From the NCBI GenBank assembly GCA_017694935.1, contig JADIME010000076.1, forward strand, positions 1 through 64,000: a DNA stretch of 64,000 nt, read 5' to 3'. The DNA comes from Candidatus Merdivivens pullistercoris. GTDB taxonomy: Bacteria > Bacteroidota > Bacteroidia > Bacteroidales > UBA932. Positions 9,849 to 20,319 of the stretch are shown here, in pieces (position 1 is the stretch's first letter; every line of letters begins with the position of its first letter). The notes under the pieces are model-generated. The model did no database searches. It saw nothing but the letters and a program-made list of their open reading frames with translations, and was not told the DNA's origin. The position numbers and the translations under genes were made by a program.

Positions 9849-12479
9849 TTAGTAACTAATTCCCTTGATGACTTTCATCAGCTGGTCCCCGAGTCCTATC
9901 GTATATCCCTGTGAGAAGAATACTACCCTGTTGAATGTGTCGGCAAGTACGAACATCGGAAGCCTTCCCCCGTTTTCGGCTTTCATGTTTTCGGCCATCA
10001 TCGCCCTTACCGAACCGTCGGCATCTATCCCGAAATGTACCGTGGATGGAAGCCCTTCGAAGTTTTCCATGTTGAATCTTTCATAGTCGCTCTGCGATGC
10101 GAAGAGCAGGACTATGGGACGTCCCCATTCTTCAAGTCCTTCGGCGGCTGCAATCATGTCTTTAAGGGCATGGTTGGTAGGCTCGTGTCCGTAATCTATC
10201 ACTCCGACGATGAAATATCCCCTTCCTGTGGTCAGCAGTACCGAGGTCTCCACGCCTTCAAGTGTCCGGAATTTTGCCTCCGAGTTGAAACTGCCGATTA
10301 CCCTGAACTGGTCGGGATCCTCGCGGACTTTCAGTTCCGTTTCAGTGGTCTCGCCTTCAGTTATAGTGAAAAATTCGACATCCGTCAGCACATTGCCCTG
10401 TGCCATCCTCGAACCGCTTACCAGCATGTAATAGCCGCATTCCATCCCGGCTCCGTCTTTGAAGTCGGCCCAAGTGGCGCTTTCAGGATAATTGAGCAGA
10501 CGGAACGAGCCGTTGTCGTATTTCGAGATGGTAAAATGCGTATAGTATTTAGGATTGTCGAGCATCGGAATAGGAGAGAAGTCCAGTTTCAATGTCCCCG
10601 TAGGAATGACGGTCTGCTCGTGCGCCTCGAAATCCACGTCCATAATGGTGCTGTCCGGGAGCATGTATTTTACGCCTCCGGTAACTTCATCCACCCATGC
10701 AGGTATCCCGAGGCTTCTTGCCGCCGACACGAAAAACACTTTCCGTGACTCTTTGTCCGCAATCTTGTAGTCCCATACCCTTTCAGGATTTATCTGGACA
10801 TAATGCATTGATATGGTATCGAGGAGTTTCAGGCTGTCGCGGCACCATGCTACCAGTCTTGCCGGGTCTTCACGGAACGAGGCGGCATCGGCAACCGGGA
10901 TGTTTTCCTGCAAATACTTCCTGTAAGGATAGAGCAGCTCGGTAGTTACACGGGGATTGAGTACCGTCTTGGCATCGGCGTTCTTGTCCGTATTGTAAAG
11001 GTGGTCTGCCAGGACTTCGTACGGGGTATCCCTCAGGTCTTTTTCAGCGATCACTTCGAGGAGTTCAAGAGCCCTTGTCCCGAGTCCGTTTTTAGTGGCA
11101 TCGCCAAGGAAACGTGAAACGGCTTCGAAGTTTCCTCTTGCCCCTATAAGCAGCGGCACTGTCCTTTCCGGGTTCAGCACGTATTTCGCGGCAAAGTCTT
11201 CCGCGCTCTTCTGATTGAAGAATGTGGCCGTGTATGCGTTCCTTACGGAATCTTCGTATGCCATCCTTCTGTCGTTCTCGGCTCTTTGTTCCGGTGTAAC
11301 TTCCGGTATGTTGGCATGTTCTGCAGGCGGAACAATCTCGAATGCCAGATGTTCCACTGCATCGTTTTCTTTCTTGTCCAATACTATCGTGATTGTCGAG
11401 TCTTTCCCGAAAGAGACCTTCTGCAGGCCGAATTTCCCGTCCTTCGAAGCCAGCACGACCATGTCGCCGCGGCCTGCCGTCAATGCTGAACGGCCTTCCT
11501 CGTCTGCGGTCTTGGACGCGACGGTGTAAAATTCGGCGTAATTGTAGAGTTTATATTCCACTTTCGCTCCCGATGCAGGTGTCCCGTCGCTTTCGGTCAC
11601 GGTTACCTTCACTTCGGCAGGTTCCGGTGCATAGTTTTCTATTACGTTGATCTCGGTATACATAGGTGTGCGCCTCATCACGTCCTCAGGCCCGTCGTAT
11701 CTTCCGAATACGTTGGTGTGCATAAGCATCCCCCTGCTTGCCGGGGCGTTGAACCATCCGAGATCCAATACCGGTTCAGGCTCGCATGCCCCGAGGAAAT
11801 ACCACTCTCCGTCTACCCACGCTTCCACCCATGCATGGTTGTCGTCCGTATGCGCCCACCTTGGAGTATATACTTGCCTTGCAGGGATTCCGATGGATCT
11901 CAATGCCGCTACGAGGAATGTCGATTCTTCGCCGCAACGGCCGTATGCAGTCATGATGGTGGCGAGCGGCGAGCTTGTCCTTGAATCGGAAGGCATGTAA
12001 ATCGCCTTTTCATGGCACCAATGGTTCACTTCGAGCACGGCATCATACATTGACATGCCTTTTACCCTGTCTTTCAATTCCTTGAAAAATACGCTACGTG
12101 CGGTATCGAGATTTTCATTGTTTACCCTTACCGGAAGGATGAAATGCCTGATTTCCCTTTCAGGGATGGTGCTTCCCCATGGCATGGCGGCGAGTGCTTC
12201 TTTTGTGAGCCTGTAGTTCTCGAGAAAATATTCCCCGTCATGGTTGAGGATGTCTCCGATCGGCATGTATGCGTAAAGGAACATCAACGCTTCGCGTTCG
12301 TCTGTCGAAAGCGGAGTTTCGAAGATACTGAATGCTTCCGGGCAGTCGAGGGTCCTGACCTTGGTGTCAAAATCCTTCTCTACCTGTTTGCGGTAATCGC
12401 TGTCATTGATAAAATGATCCCCGCATGAAGTGACAAGCATAAGCAATGCTGTGGCCACCAGTGTAAAAATACGTCTCAT
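9849..12479 (-). CDS. Transglutaminase-like domain lipoprotein
   Basis: 876 aa; lipobox LVTSC; catalytic-triad-like GRCGEES, DDNHAWVEAWV. Confidence 0.8.
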   Translation of the reverse strand: MRRIFTLVATALLMLVTSCGDHFINDSDYRKQVEKDFDTKVRTLDCPEAFSIFETPLSTDEREALMFLYAYMPIGDILNHDGEYFLENYRLTKEALAAMPWGSTIPEREIRHFILPVRVNNENLDTARSVFFKELKDRVKGMSMYDAVLEVNHWCHEKAIYMPSDSRTSSPLATIMTAYGRCGEESTFLVAALRSIGIPARQVYTPRWAHTDDNHAWVEAWVDGEWYFLGACEPEPVLDLGWFNAPASRGMLMHTNVFGRYDGPEDVMRRTPMYTEINVIENYAPEPAEVKVTVTESDGTPASGAKVEYKLYNYAEFYTVASKTADEEGRSALTAGRGDMVVLASKDGKFGLQKVSFGKDSTITIVLDKKENDAVEHLAFEIVPPAEHANIPEVTPEQRAENDRRMAYEDSVRNAYTATFFNQKSAEDFAAKYVLNPERTVPLLIGARGNFEAVSRFLGDATKNGLGTRALELLEVIAEKDLRDTPYEVLADHLYNTDKNADAKTVLNPRVTTELLYPYRKYLQENIPVADAASFREDPARLVAWCRDSLKLLDTISMHYVQINPERVWDYKIADKESRKVFFVSAARSLGIPAWVDEVTGGVKYMLPDSTIMDVDFEAHEQTVIPTGTLKLDFSPIPMLDNPKYYTHFTISKYDNGSFRLLNYPESATWADFKDGAGMECGYYMLVSGSRMAQGNVLTDVEFFTITEGETTETELKVREDPDQFRVIGSFNSEAKFRTLEGVETSVLLTTGRGYFIVGVIDYGHEPTNHALKDMIAAAEGLEEWGRPIVLLFASQSDYERFNMENFEGLPSTVHFGIDADGSVRAMMAENMKAENGGRLPMFVLADTFNRVVFFSQGYTIGLGDQLMKVIKGISY

Positions 12480-12480
12480 G

Positions 12481-13968
12481 TTATTTGTTTTTAATAGTTT
12501 TCCTTGTCGTAAGTCCTATTATCAAATCGGTTTCTTCAGGTATCCGTCCGAGTTTCAGCAATACTCCGTCCTTGTCCTGTCTGAATCTTACCCGTTTTCC
12601 GTCATTCACGCATACGGCTTCGGCAACCTTTTGCCCTGTGAGCGGCAGGAACAGCGAATTGTCCTGCAGGTCGAGTATGTGTACATACAGGGTATCGCCT
12701 TTCCTTGTGGTAGCTCCCCAGTCACGCGGCAGTATGTCTCCCCGTTGCGTTCCGTATATGGTAAAGCCGAATTCGTCCATCCATTTCCCTATCTTTCCGA
12801 GTCTGTCCAGGGCCTGCACCGGCAGCCTTCCGTCGGGCCCCGGGCCGATGTTCAGCAACAGGTTCCCTCCGCGACCGGCGGCATTTACAAGATAATGGAT
12901 GAGTTCTTCTGCCGATTTGTACTCTGTGTCATGAATGTCGTATCCCCAGCTCTTGCCCATTGTCTGGCAGGTTTCGAGCGGAAGCACGGTGCTCACGTCC
13001 TGTGCTCCGGAATAGCCTGCCTCGTTTTCCCCCGGCAGGTCCCTTTCGAAAATCTGGATGTCTTCCCCCTCGACGGGGTTCTTGTGATGGTTGTTTCCTA
13101 TGAGGCATCCCGGTTGCAGGCTGTGTATCAATGGGTAAAGTTCATTATACCTCCAGTCGAAACCTTCGGGCATGTCCCAGTCCCCGTCGAACCAGATTGC
13201 CCCGATTTCCCCGTAATTGCTGAGCAGCTCGGTTATCTGTCCTTTCATGAAACCGAAATAGCTTGCCGTGTCCGTAACCCCTTCCGGACTTCCCGTTCCG
13301 GTGCCGTCGTTTCCGGCTTTGTCAGAGCCTGTGCATACCGGGGCTTCAACAGGCTCCGGCCTGCCTGTGCCTTTTCCTGTCCTGCCCCTCGGAGCGTCCT
13401 CGCGCCCCCAGTCTATGAGCGAATAGTACAGGTGCAGCCTTATTCCTTCCTTATGACATGCATCGGCCAGTTCTTTTACGATGTCCCTGCCGAACGGGGT
13501 CGCATCCATGATGTCATAGTCCGTGTATTCCGAATCGAACATCGAAAACCCGTCATGGTGCCTTGAAGTGAAACAGATATATTTGGCTCCCGCAGCTTTT
13601 ATCGCCTTTACCCATTCTTCGGCATCGAAGCCGGCCGGGTAGAATCCTCCTGCTGTTTTAGCATATTCCTTATAATTGATATCCTGGTCGTTCAGTACCC
13701 ATTCCCCGTCTCCGAGCATGGAGTATATCCCCCAATGGATGAAAATGCCAAACCCCGCTTCGCGGAATTCCTGCCTCGAAGCTATGCGGGCTTCCGGCAA
13801 CTGTCCGGTTACGGGCGCTTCGCCCTTGGCCGGGTCACTGGCCACGCCATTGGCAAGGTTATTTTCCGGGCCGGTCTGGCCGAATGCAGGCAATGCGGAT
13901 ATGCAAAAAGCAGACAGGCAAAAAGCAGCTGTGATGGCAAAAAGCAGCCCTTTTATTGTGCAGTTCAT
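12481..13968 (-). CDS. Alpha-L-fucosidase, GH29-like
   Basis: Signal peptide; GIFIHWGIYSMLGDGEWV, AKYICFTSRHHDGFSMFDSEYTDYDIMD and EIGAIWFDGDWD are GH29 motifs. Confidence 0.88.
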   Translation of the reverse strand: MNCTIKGLLFAITAAFCLSAFCISALPAFGQTGPENNLANGVASDPAKGEAPVTGQLPEARIASRQEFREAGFGIFIHWGIYSMLGDGEWVLNDQDINYKEYAKTAGGFYPAGFDAEEWVKAIKAAGAKYICFTSRHHDGFSMFDSEYTDYDIMDATPFGRDIVKELADACHKEGIRLHLYYSLIDWGREDAPRGRTGKGTGRPEPVEAPVCTGSDKAGNDGTGTGSPEGVTDTASYFGFMKGQITELLSNYGEIGAIWFDGDWDMPEGFDWRYNELYPLIHSLQPGCLIGNNHHKNPVEGEDIQIFERDLPGENEAGYSGAQDVSTVLPLETCQTMGKSWGYDIHDTEYKSAEELIHYLVNAAGRGGNLLLNIGPGPDGRLPVQALDRLGKIGKWMDEFGFTIYGTQRGDILPRDWGATTRKGDTLYVHILDLQDNSLFLPLTGQKVAEAVCVNDGKRVRFRQDKDGVLLKLGRIPEETDLIIGLTTRKTIKNK

Positions 13969-14032
13969 ACAATATTCTCAAAATTATGGCAAAAATACAC
14001 AAAAAATAGTGAGAAACTGTTTAAAATTTAAC

Positions 14033-14201
14033 GATTATCCGCAAAATTACCCCTATGAAGATGAAAGCAGTAATTGCCAGGACAGTATATCCCTCCTACC
14101 GCTTCGCGGCAGGCACCACCCGTTCACGAGGCCACGGGCGGCCACGCTGTCCGCGGCAATTACTGCATACACACATATTTGGGGTAATTTTGCGGATAAT
14201 C
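14033..14201 (+). repeat. Palindromic element copy A (MITE/REP-like)
   Basis: Perfect 21-bp terminal inverted repeats GATTATCCGCAAAATTACCCC (14033-14053) and GGGGTAATTTTGCGGATAATC (14181-14201); inner stem 14067-14085 / 14147-14166; core 14116-14147 shared with copies B and C. Confidence 0.9.
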
Positions 14202-14353
14202 AATAAAATTTTTCAAAAGTTCTTTGTGGCATCATTCCGGCATGTTTTCACTTACCGGAGAAGTGAACTACCCACAAGCACGGGTACCCCAGCCAGAACA
14301 CATTCCAAGGCACATCGGCGTGCGCGTGACCATCCGTGGCACGTTGAGGACAA

Positions 14354-14388
14354 CGAAAAAAGCACCTGCATCCGTCCTGCAAGTGCTT
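14354..14388 (-). terminator. Rho-independent terminator of the tRNA unit
   Basis: Minus strand AAGCACTTGCAGGACGGATGCAGGTGCTTTTTT: hairpin followed by a T-tract. Confidence 0.75.
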
Positions 14389-14411
14389 GAATTTCCGTGA
14401 ATTTTAATCAG

Positions 14412-14485
14412 TAGCGGGACCCAGGATTGAACTGGGGACCTCATGATTATGAATCATGCGCTCTAACCAGCTGAGCTATCCCGCC
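14412..14485 (-). tRNA. tRNA-Met(CAT)
   Basis: GGCGGGATAGCTCAGCTGGTTAGAGCGCATGATTCATAATCATGAGGTCCCCAGTTCAATCCTGGGTCCCGCTA; anticodon loop TTCATAA. Confidence 0.93.
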
Positions 14486-14567
14486 ATCATGTTCCACTTT
14501 GCCGGGACAATGCAATCCTGACCACGTGGTTGTTTCAAATGAATGACTTCACCGTGAAGTCCGTCGG

Positions 14568-14638
14568 TTGAGATAGAAGGACTCGAACCCTCACTGACAG
14601 AGCCAGAATCTGTAGTGCTACCATTACACCATATCTCA
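14568..14638 (-). tRNA. tRNA-Gln(CTG)
   Basis: TGAGATATGGTGTAATGGTAGCACTACAGATTCTGGCTCTGTCAGTGAGGGTTCGAGTCCTTCTATCTCAA; anticodon loop TTCTGGC. Confidence 0.93.
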
Positions 14639-14764
14639 ATGTTACCCGTTCCGGGCCGGAAGCGTTCCGAAACGGACTGCAAAGGTACAAATGTTTTTTT
14701 AAATAACAATAGTTAAGTGATTTTTTTACTATCTTTGTCCGAATATATAACATACGGTTGTTTT

Positions 14765-15103
14765 ATGGCATTTAGGTTCAATTTGTTTTCAACCCCGCAG
14801 CATCACCGGGTCTTTAATTACCGTCCGGTCTACTATGATCCGGAAAAAGAGCGCTTTAAAGAACGGTTGAAGAAGATTTCCGCCGAGAGGGACATAAAGG
14901 CCCTTGAGGAAGGAAAGCCGCACAAGGCGGACAAGGACTATGTCCCTGGATCTATCATTCAGGGCAGCCTCAGGGACGGGGCATATTATCCTACCAAATC
15001 CGAAGGAGGCACGCTCGTAAGATTGGCTAAGTATGCCATGTATATCGTCTTGGGCATATTCCTCTATGTTTTTGCAAAGTATTTTGCATACATGTTTTTA
15101 TAG
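14765..15103 (+). CDS. Small conserved-looking protein with C-terminal TM helix upstream of mutL
   Basis: MAFRFNLFSTPQHHRVFNYRPVYYDPEKERFKERL...; TATCTTTG promoter just upstream; likely start at 14765 rather than 14717. Confidence 0.75.
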   Translation: MAFRFNLFSTPQHHRVFNYRPVYYDPEKERFKERLKKISAERDIKALEEGKPHKADKDYVPGSIIQGSLRDGAYYPTKSEGGTLVRLAKYAMYIVLGIFLYVFAKYFAYMFL

Positions 15104-15145
15104 GAAGCGATCCCGGCGGGCGGTAAATTTTGCACTCAGGTAGGT

Positions 15146-16963
15146 ATGAAGATAGAAATCTTGCCATCCAACGTGGCAAATATGATTGCGGCGGGAGAAG
15201 TGGTCCAGGGCCCTTATTCCGTTGTAAAGGAAATGATGGAAAACAGTGTCGATGCGGGAGCGTCCTCGATCACGGTCATTGTTTCGGATTCCGGGCGTAC
15301 CCTTATCCGTATCATAGACGACGGCGGAGGCATGTCCCGCGAAGATGCCGTAGCCTGTTTCGAACGTCATGCAACTTCCAAAATATCCAGGCCGGAAGAC
15401 TTGGAATCCATCGTGACATACGGTTTCAGAGGGGAGGCGCTGGCTTCGATTGCCGCCGTATCGGAAGTTTCGCTCAGAACGAGACAGAAAGGGGACGAAA
15501 CGGGAACGCAGGTGGAATATGCCGACTCCCGTCTTGTCTCGGTGACGGAAGGGTCGATGCCCGAGGGGTCGGATTTTTCTGTCAGGAACCTGTTCTACAA
15601 TGTCCCGGCAAGGCGCAAGTTCCTGAAATCGGATGCCACGGAATTCAGAAAGATAATATCGGAATTTTCGCGGATTGCCCTTGTTCATCCCGAACTCTCG
15701 TTGCGGTTGAGCCATAACGGCCGCGACATATACGACCTGAGGCAGGCCCAGGCTCTTAAAGTCCGCATAGCCGACCTTCTCGGAAGGGACATTGCAGGAG
15801 AACTTGTCGTGGCGGAGGCCGACACATCCGTAGTGAAAATATCCGGTTACGTAGGAAAACCCGAATGCGCCCGCAAAACATCGGGACACCAGTATTTTTT
15901 CGTGAACGGAAGGTTTTTCAAAAGCCCTTATCTTCACAAGGCGGTGATGAAGGCATACGAAAACCTGATCCCGCAAGGTACGGTTCCGTCGTATTTCCTG
16001 TTTTTGGAAACGGATCCGCATGATGTGGACGTAAATATACATCCGGCAAAAACGGAGGTGAAGTTTGAAGATGAGGCGGTAATGTTCCAGATAGTCCATG
16101 CCTGCGTGCGTGAATCGCTCGGAAAAAATTCTTTCGTTCCGAGCATAGACTTCGACACTGAAGGAGTTCCCGAAATGCCGGTGCTGGATCCCCGCGATGC
16201 GTCTCCTGTAAGGATTCCGCGCATTTCTTCGGATCCTTCTTACAACCCTTTCGACCACGACGGGTTTGAAAATGAAAAATACCCGTCCGGCAACGATTTC
16301 GGGTACGGTGCCAAGAAACCGTCCGGGTATAACGGCAGGGAACAGGGACATGCCGATTATGGAAAACTGTTTGACAATGACGCACCCGTTTCCGCCGAAG
16401 ACATAATGGTTGCGGACGGGAAGTACATAATCTCCAAAACGCCGGACGGCATACGCATTACCCACATATTGCGGGCAAGGGAACGCATTTTGTATAACAG
16501 GATGATCCAAAGCGTGGCGATGGGCGAGATATTGTCCCAGTCGATGCTGTTCCCTGTAACGGTGGAAGTGGGGGCGCACGGAGTTTCGTTGATAGAGGAA
16601 TACGGGGAAATACTTTCCACAATAGGCTTCGACATACGTCCTTTCGGGGGCGGGAGTGTCGTGGTCAATGGACAGCCGGCAGGCTACGGTACCGACAAAC
16701 AGGCTGTTGCCGATACTGTCGCGGAACTTGTCTGTTCACTGGATGAAAGCGCCGGCGACATGCGAAGTGAAATGATATCGAACATGGCAGTGAAACTGGC
16801 GCATCTTACGGCATTGTCGGAAAAAAGCGTCTCCGGCAGGAGCGAGGCGAGGCTTTTGATAGAGCAGCTCGATGGTTGCGAGGACTCGTCGGTTTCACCG
16901 TACTCTGGGAAAAAATGCTATTCGATAGTAAAATATGCGGATTTGGAAAAATTGTTGAAATGA
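15146..16963 (+). CDS. mutL: DNA mismatch repair protein MutL
   Basis: LPSNVANMIAAGEVVQGPYSVVKEMMENSVDAGA; YGFRGEALASIAAVS. Confidence 0.97.
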   Translation: MKIEILPSNVANMIAAGEVVQGPYSVVKEMMENSVDAGASSITVIVSDSGRTLIRIIDDGGGMSREDAVACFERHATSKISRPEDLESIVTYGFRGEALASIAAVSEVSLRTRQKGDETGTQVEYADSRLVSVTEGSMPEGSDFSVRNLFYNVPARRKFLKSDATEFRKIISEFSRIALVHPELSLRLSHNGRDIYDLRQAQALKVRIADLLGRDIAGELVVAEADTSVVKISGYVGKPECARKTSGHQYFFVNGRFFKSPYLHKAVMKAYENLIPQGTVPSYFLFLETDPHDVDVNIHPAKTEVKFEDEAVMFQIVHACVRESLGKNSFVPSIDFDTEGVPEMPVLDPRDASPVRIPRISSDPSYNPFDHDGFENEKYPSGNDFGYGAKKPSGYNGREQGHADYGKLFDNDAPVSAEDIMVADGKYIISKTPDGIRITHILRARERILYNRMIQSVAMGEILSQSMLFPVTVEVGAHGVSLIEEYGEILSTIGFDIRPFGGGSVVVNGQPAGYGTDKQAVADTVAELVCSLDESAGDMRSEMISNMAVKLAHLTALSEKSVSGRSEARLLIEQLDGCEDSSVSPYSGKKCYSIVKYADLEKLLK

Positions 16964-17036
16964 CAGGCCGCGGCCGGGGCGGAAGACAACCCACCGCCTG
17001 TGCGCCGGGGCGTTTAATTAAAAAGTATAAAGAAAA

Positions 17037-17729
17037 ATGGGATACTACGGATCGAACGGAAGAGGTTTTTTTTCGAATATACCGGTAGCGGTAAAAAACA
17101 TCATACTGATAAACATATTGGTATACGTGCTGACACTGTTTACGGGGGATTTCATGTATGAAAAATTCGCATTGTTTTATGTGGAATCGCCGTTCTTCCA
17201 TTGGTGGCAGCCTGTAACCCACATGTTCATGCATGGCGGATTTTTCCATATCTTCTTCAATATGTATACATTGCTGATTTTCGGCTGTGCTTTGGAGAGG
17301 ATTTGGGGACCGAAAAAATTCCTGTTGTTTTATTTTGTTACCGGAATCGGCGCGGCACTCCTGCATACGGGTGTCATGGCGTTGCAGGCAGAGCATTTCA
17401 AGTCCCTTGTGAATGAGGGGGTATCAACGGCTTTGCAAGGTTATTACGACATATTGCGCACTCCTACGGTAGGCGCTTCGGGAGCCATATACGGCGTGCT
17501 TCTCGGTTACGGGATGCTGTTCCCTAACGATGTCCTGCAGCTGCTTTTCCCGCCTGTGGCATTGAAAGCCAAGTGGTTCGTGCTGATATTCGCCGGTATA
17601 GAACTTCTTACCGGCGTGTTCGGAACGCATGACGGGGTGGCACATTTCGCTCACCTCGGGGGCATGCTGTTCGGCTGGCTGATGATATTGTATTGGAGAA
17701 AGAAGAACAGGCTTTATTATGAAGGGTAG
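17037..17729 (+). CDS. Rhomboid family intramembrane serine protease
   Basis: MFMHGGFFHIFFNMYTL, GASGAIYGVLLGYG (GxSG), AHLGGMLFGW. Confidence 0.93.
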   Translation: MGYYGSNGRGFFSNIPVAVKNIILINILVYVLTLFTGDFMYEKFALFYVESPFFHWWQPVTHMFMHGGFFHIFFNMYTLLIFGCALERIWGPKKFLLFYFVTGIGAALLHTGVMALQAEHFKSLVNEGVSTALQGYYDILRTPTVGASGAIYGVLLGYGMLFPNDVLQLLFPPVALKAKWFVLIFAGIELLTGVFGTHDGVAHFAHLGGMLFGWLMILYWRKKNRLYYEG

Positions 17730-18804
17730 CTCCCGGAGATTCACTTTTACTTCGGTGGTCGGGCTTATAGTGCTGCTGTGTTCGGCGCTTCTGCTCGGCC
17801 TGTGTTACCTTTCCATGTACATTAACCCTGCCGCTTTCTGGCCGGCGGCCGTCCTTGCCGTGCTGGAATTTCCCGTGGCAATCCTCAATGTAGCGCTTTT
17901 GGTCTTTGCCCTGCTCGGGAGGTCGAGATTCTTCTGGATTCCCCTCGTGGCCCTTGTCCCGTTCATATTCATAGCAGACAAGCAATTGAAATTTTCCGGA
18001 AAGCCGGAGGCGGGATTGGCCGGGGACGGTAATGCTTTAAAAATCATTTCCTACAATGTAGGAGGGTTCCGGTTGTCGCAGGATCATGGCAGTGGCGCTG
18101 TTGCACGGACAAGGGACGAGGCTTTGGACTCAATCAGCGGGTATGCTCCTGACCTGCTTTGCCTTCAGGAATTTTCTGTAAAGTCCATGGATGACCTTCC
18201 GGAACTTATGGAAAAATATTTTCCCGGCTATCATTACAAATATTATTTAATGTATGACAACGGGAATTACTATGGAAACATGACGGCGAGCCGTTTCCCG
18301 ATGCTTTCTTCGGGTGTGGAACGTTTCGAGCAGAGCAGCAACCTTGCATTGTACAACGACATTGACGTGGCCGGGAGGGTGATACGGGTATATAACTGTC
18401 ATTTCCAGTCATACAGCATATCTTCCGCCGGATTGGTGAAGGCGGTTTTCGAGGATCGCGAGATAGCGCGCGCCACAGGTGCGAGGGTGAGGGGCTCCAT
18501 ACTAAAAAGACCCAAGCAGGTGGGGCAGGTGCTTGACAATGTGAAGCGTTCCCCCAATGCGGCTTTGATATGCGGGGACTTTAACGACACTCCCATGTCA
18601 TACACGTACAATGCATTGGTAAAAGGGCGTAAAGATACTTTTTCGGAAGCCGGGACAGGGTTTGCTTCGACATATTCGAGACTTTGGCCGCTTCTGAGGA
18701 TAGACTATATATTGGTGCCGGAGTTTTTCAGTGTCCTTTCGCATGAAACGCCGCATCTGAGATATTCCGACCATTATCCCGTGATAGCCGTTTTGGCTTA
18801 TTGA
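17719..18804 (+). CDS. Endonuclease/exonuclease/phosphatase family protein
   Basis: LKIISYNVGGF, LCLQEF, LICGDFNDTP, YSDHYPV motifs after N-terminal TM helices. Confidence 0.9.
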   Translation: MKGSSRRFTFTSVVGLIVLLCSALLLGLCYLSMYINPAAFWPAAVLAVLEFPVAILNVALLVFALLGRSRFFWIPLVALVPFIFIADKQLKFSGKPEAGLAGDGNALKIISYNVGGFRLSQDHGSGAVARTRDEALDSISGYAPDLLCLQEFSVKSMDDLPELMEKYFPGYHYKYYLMYDNGNYYGNMTASRFPMLSSGVERFEQSSNLALYNDIDVAGRVIRVYNCHFQSYSISSAGLVKAVFEDREIARATGARVRGSILKRPKQVGQVLDNVKRSPNAALICGDFNDTPMSYTYNALVKGRKDTFSEAGTGFASTYSRLWPLLRIDYILVPEFFSVLSHETPHLRYSDHYPVIAVLAY

Positions 18805-19409
18805 TGATATTTGATATGGATGAAAATAAATTGAAAGAGACTGTTTCCGCCGCCGTGAAAACGATGAAAGACGGCGGTGTGATACTGTATCCTACGGATA
18901 CCGTATGGGGCATAGGCTGCGACGCTTCCAATGCAGAGGCCGTGGCGAAAGTTTATGACATAAAGAAACGTTCGGACAGCAAGAGCCTTGTGTTGCTTGC
19001 CTGCGATATGGACATGATATGCAGGTATGTGAAGGAAATGCCGGAAATGGCGGTCTCTCTGATAGAGGTCAATGACAAGCCTATGACAATCGTTTATCCG
19101 GATGCGATAACGGCTCCCGGTTACGGCCTTGCCCGCAATTGCGTGGCGGAAGACAGTTCTGTCGGCATCCGCATCCCGCTATCGGACTATTGCCGCCGGA
19201 TGGTGCGTTCTCTCGGAAAGCCGGTCGTCTCGACTTCGGCCAACATCTCCGGTGAGCCTACGCCGAAATGCTTTGCGGACATATCCGAAACGATAAAAAA
19301 GGCTGTCGATTATATCGTGTGCCCCGAACTTGAAAGCGAATCCACCGGGACCTCCTCTTCGGTGATAAAAGTAGGTGTGGACGGGGAAATCCGCATCATA
19401 AGGCCGTGA
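18801..19409 (+). CDS. tsaC: L-threonylcarbamoyladenylate synthase (Sua5/YrdC/TsaC family)
   Basis: GGVILYPTDTVWGIGCDASN...KPVVSTSANISGEPTP. Confidence 0.9.
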   Translation: MMIFDMDENKLKETVSAAVKTMKDGGVILYPTDTVWGIGCDASNAEAVAKVYDIKKRSDSKSLVLLACDMDMICRYVKEMPEMAVSLIEVNDKPMTIVYPDAITAPGYGLARNCVAEDSSVGIRIPLSDYCRRMVRSLGKPVVSTSANISGEPTPKCFADISETIKKAVDYIVCPELESESTGTSSSVIKVGVDGEIRIIRP

Positions 19410-20268
19410 AGGTGCGTGTTGCAGCAGCGTATGTCGCGGCGGCGGCCATCAGGGCCGCCGTTTCTGTGCGTAGTCTTGAACTGCCGATCGAGACGGGGAT
19501 GAAACCGCAGGATATGGCATGGCGTGCCTCTTCTTCGCTGAAGTCCCCCTCGGGGCCTATCATCACGATGATTTCGGGTTTTGTGTCGGAGCTGTGCCTT
19601 CCGTCCGTATGGTTTTTTATGTGATTTTCGATTTCGGTGAACATGTCGCGCCTCGTGTCCCCTTCTTCTCCATGGAAGCAGTATGCAATGAGTTTCAGCG
19701 GGGATGATGGCCGGATCGCCCCGGTCATGTCCTCGCAACCCGCGGCAGTGTTTCCGGAAATTGAAGTGGAGCCGGCAGAGCTTATAAAGTCATGCACGCT
19801 TATGCAATCGCCGAGTTCGGGTATTTTCCCTTTGAGCGACTGTTTTGCGGCTGCAAGCAATATCCTTTCGCAGCGTTCGCGTTTGACTGTTTTCCGCTCG
19901 GAATGTTCCCCGATTATGGGTGTAATAGTGTCGATGCCTATTTCTGTGGCCTTTTCCATGAACCATTCGAAACGGTCGATGTTTTTGGTCGGGCAGCAGG
20001 CCACATGCAATACGTAGCCGTGTCCTCCCCAGTCGGGATGGCTTTCTTTCACTATGATGCCGCAACGTTTCGGAGACGGGTCGGATATGACGCACTCATG
20101 CATTCCGCCTTGCCCGTCGATGACATTTATAATGTCTCCGGAACGGTGCCTGAGCACTCTGATGCAATGTGCGGATTCGTCTTCATTCAGGCAGGCCGTA
20201 AGCCCTTTTGTCCCCGCTGTTTTCTCCGATTCCCTCTGCCGGAGTGTTTCCGAATAGAAAATTTCCAT
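19396..20268 (-). CDS. rsmE: 16S rRNA (uracil(1498)-N(3))-methyltransferase
   Basis: HCIRVLRHRSGDIINVIDGQGG...IVMIGPEGDFSEEEARHAISCGFIPVSIGSSRLRTETAALMA; start placed at MEIFYSE (20268). Confidence 0.92.
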   Translation of the reverse strand: MEIFYSETLRQRESEKTAGTKGLTACLNEDESAHCIRVLRHRSGDIINVIDGQGGMHECVISDPSPKRCGIIVKESHPDWGGHGYVLHVACCPTKNIDRFEWFMEKATEIGIDTITPIIGEHSERKTVKRERCERILLAAAKQSLKGKIPELGDCISVHDFISSAGSTSISGNTAAGCEDMTGAIRPSSPLKLIAYCFHGEEGDTRRDMFTEIENHIKNHTDGRHSSDTKPEIIVMIGPEGDFSEEEARHAISCGFIPVSIGSSRLRTETAALMAAAATYAAATRTFTAL

Positions 20269-20319
20269 GTCCGAGTCCGGTTTAAAATTTACGGTGGCAA
20301 AAATACGCAGAAGCCGAGA

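Noticed and set aside
14055-14390. ORF MKMKAVIARTVYPSYRFAAGTTRSRGHGRPRC... (also 46514..46882 and the end of 13676..14206)
   Set aside because: Translation of the palindromic element; similar peptides arise at copies A and B because the DNA is repeated. No sign of coding.
14476-14709. ORF MLFKKTFVPLQ...IWCNGSTTDSGSVSEGSSPS (and 14535..14753)
   Set aside because: Runs through tRNA-Gln; classic spurious ORF over a tRNA.
15098-16579. 493-aa antisense ORF across mutL
   Set aside because: Shadow ORF of mutL in a GC-rich region; mutL translation is unambiguous.
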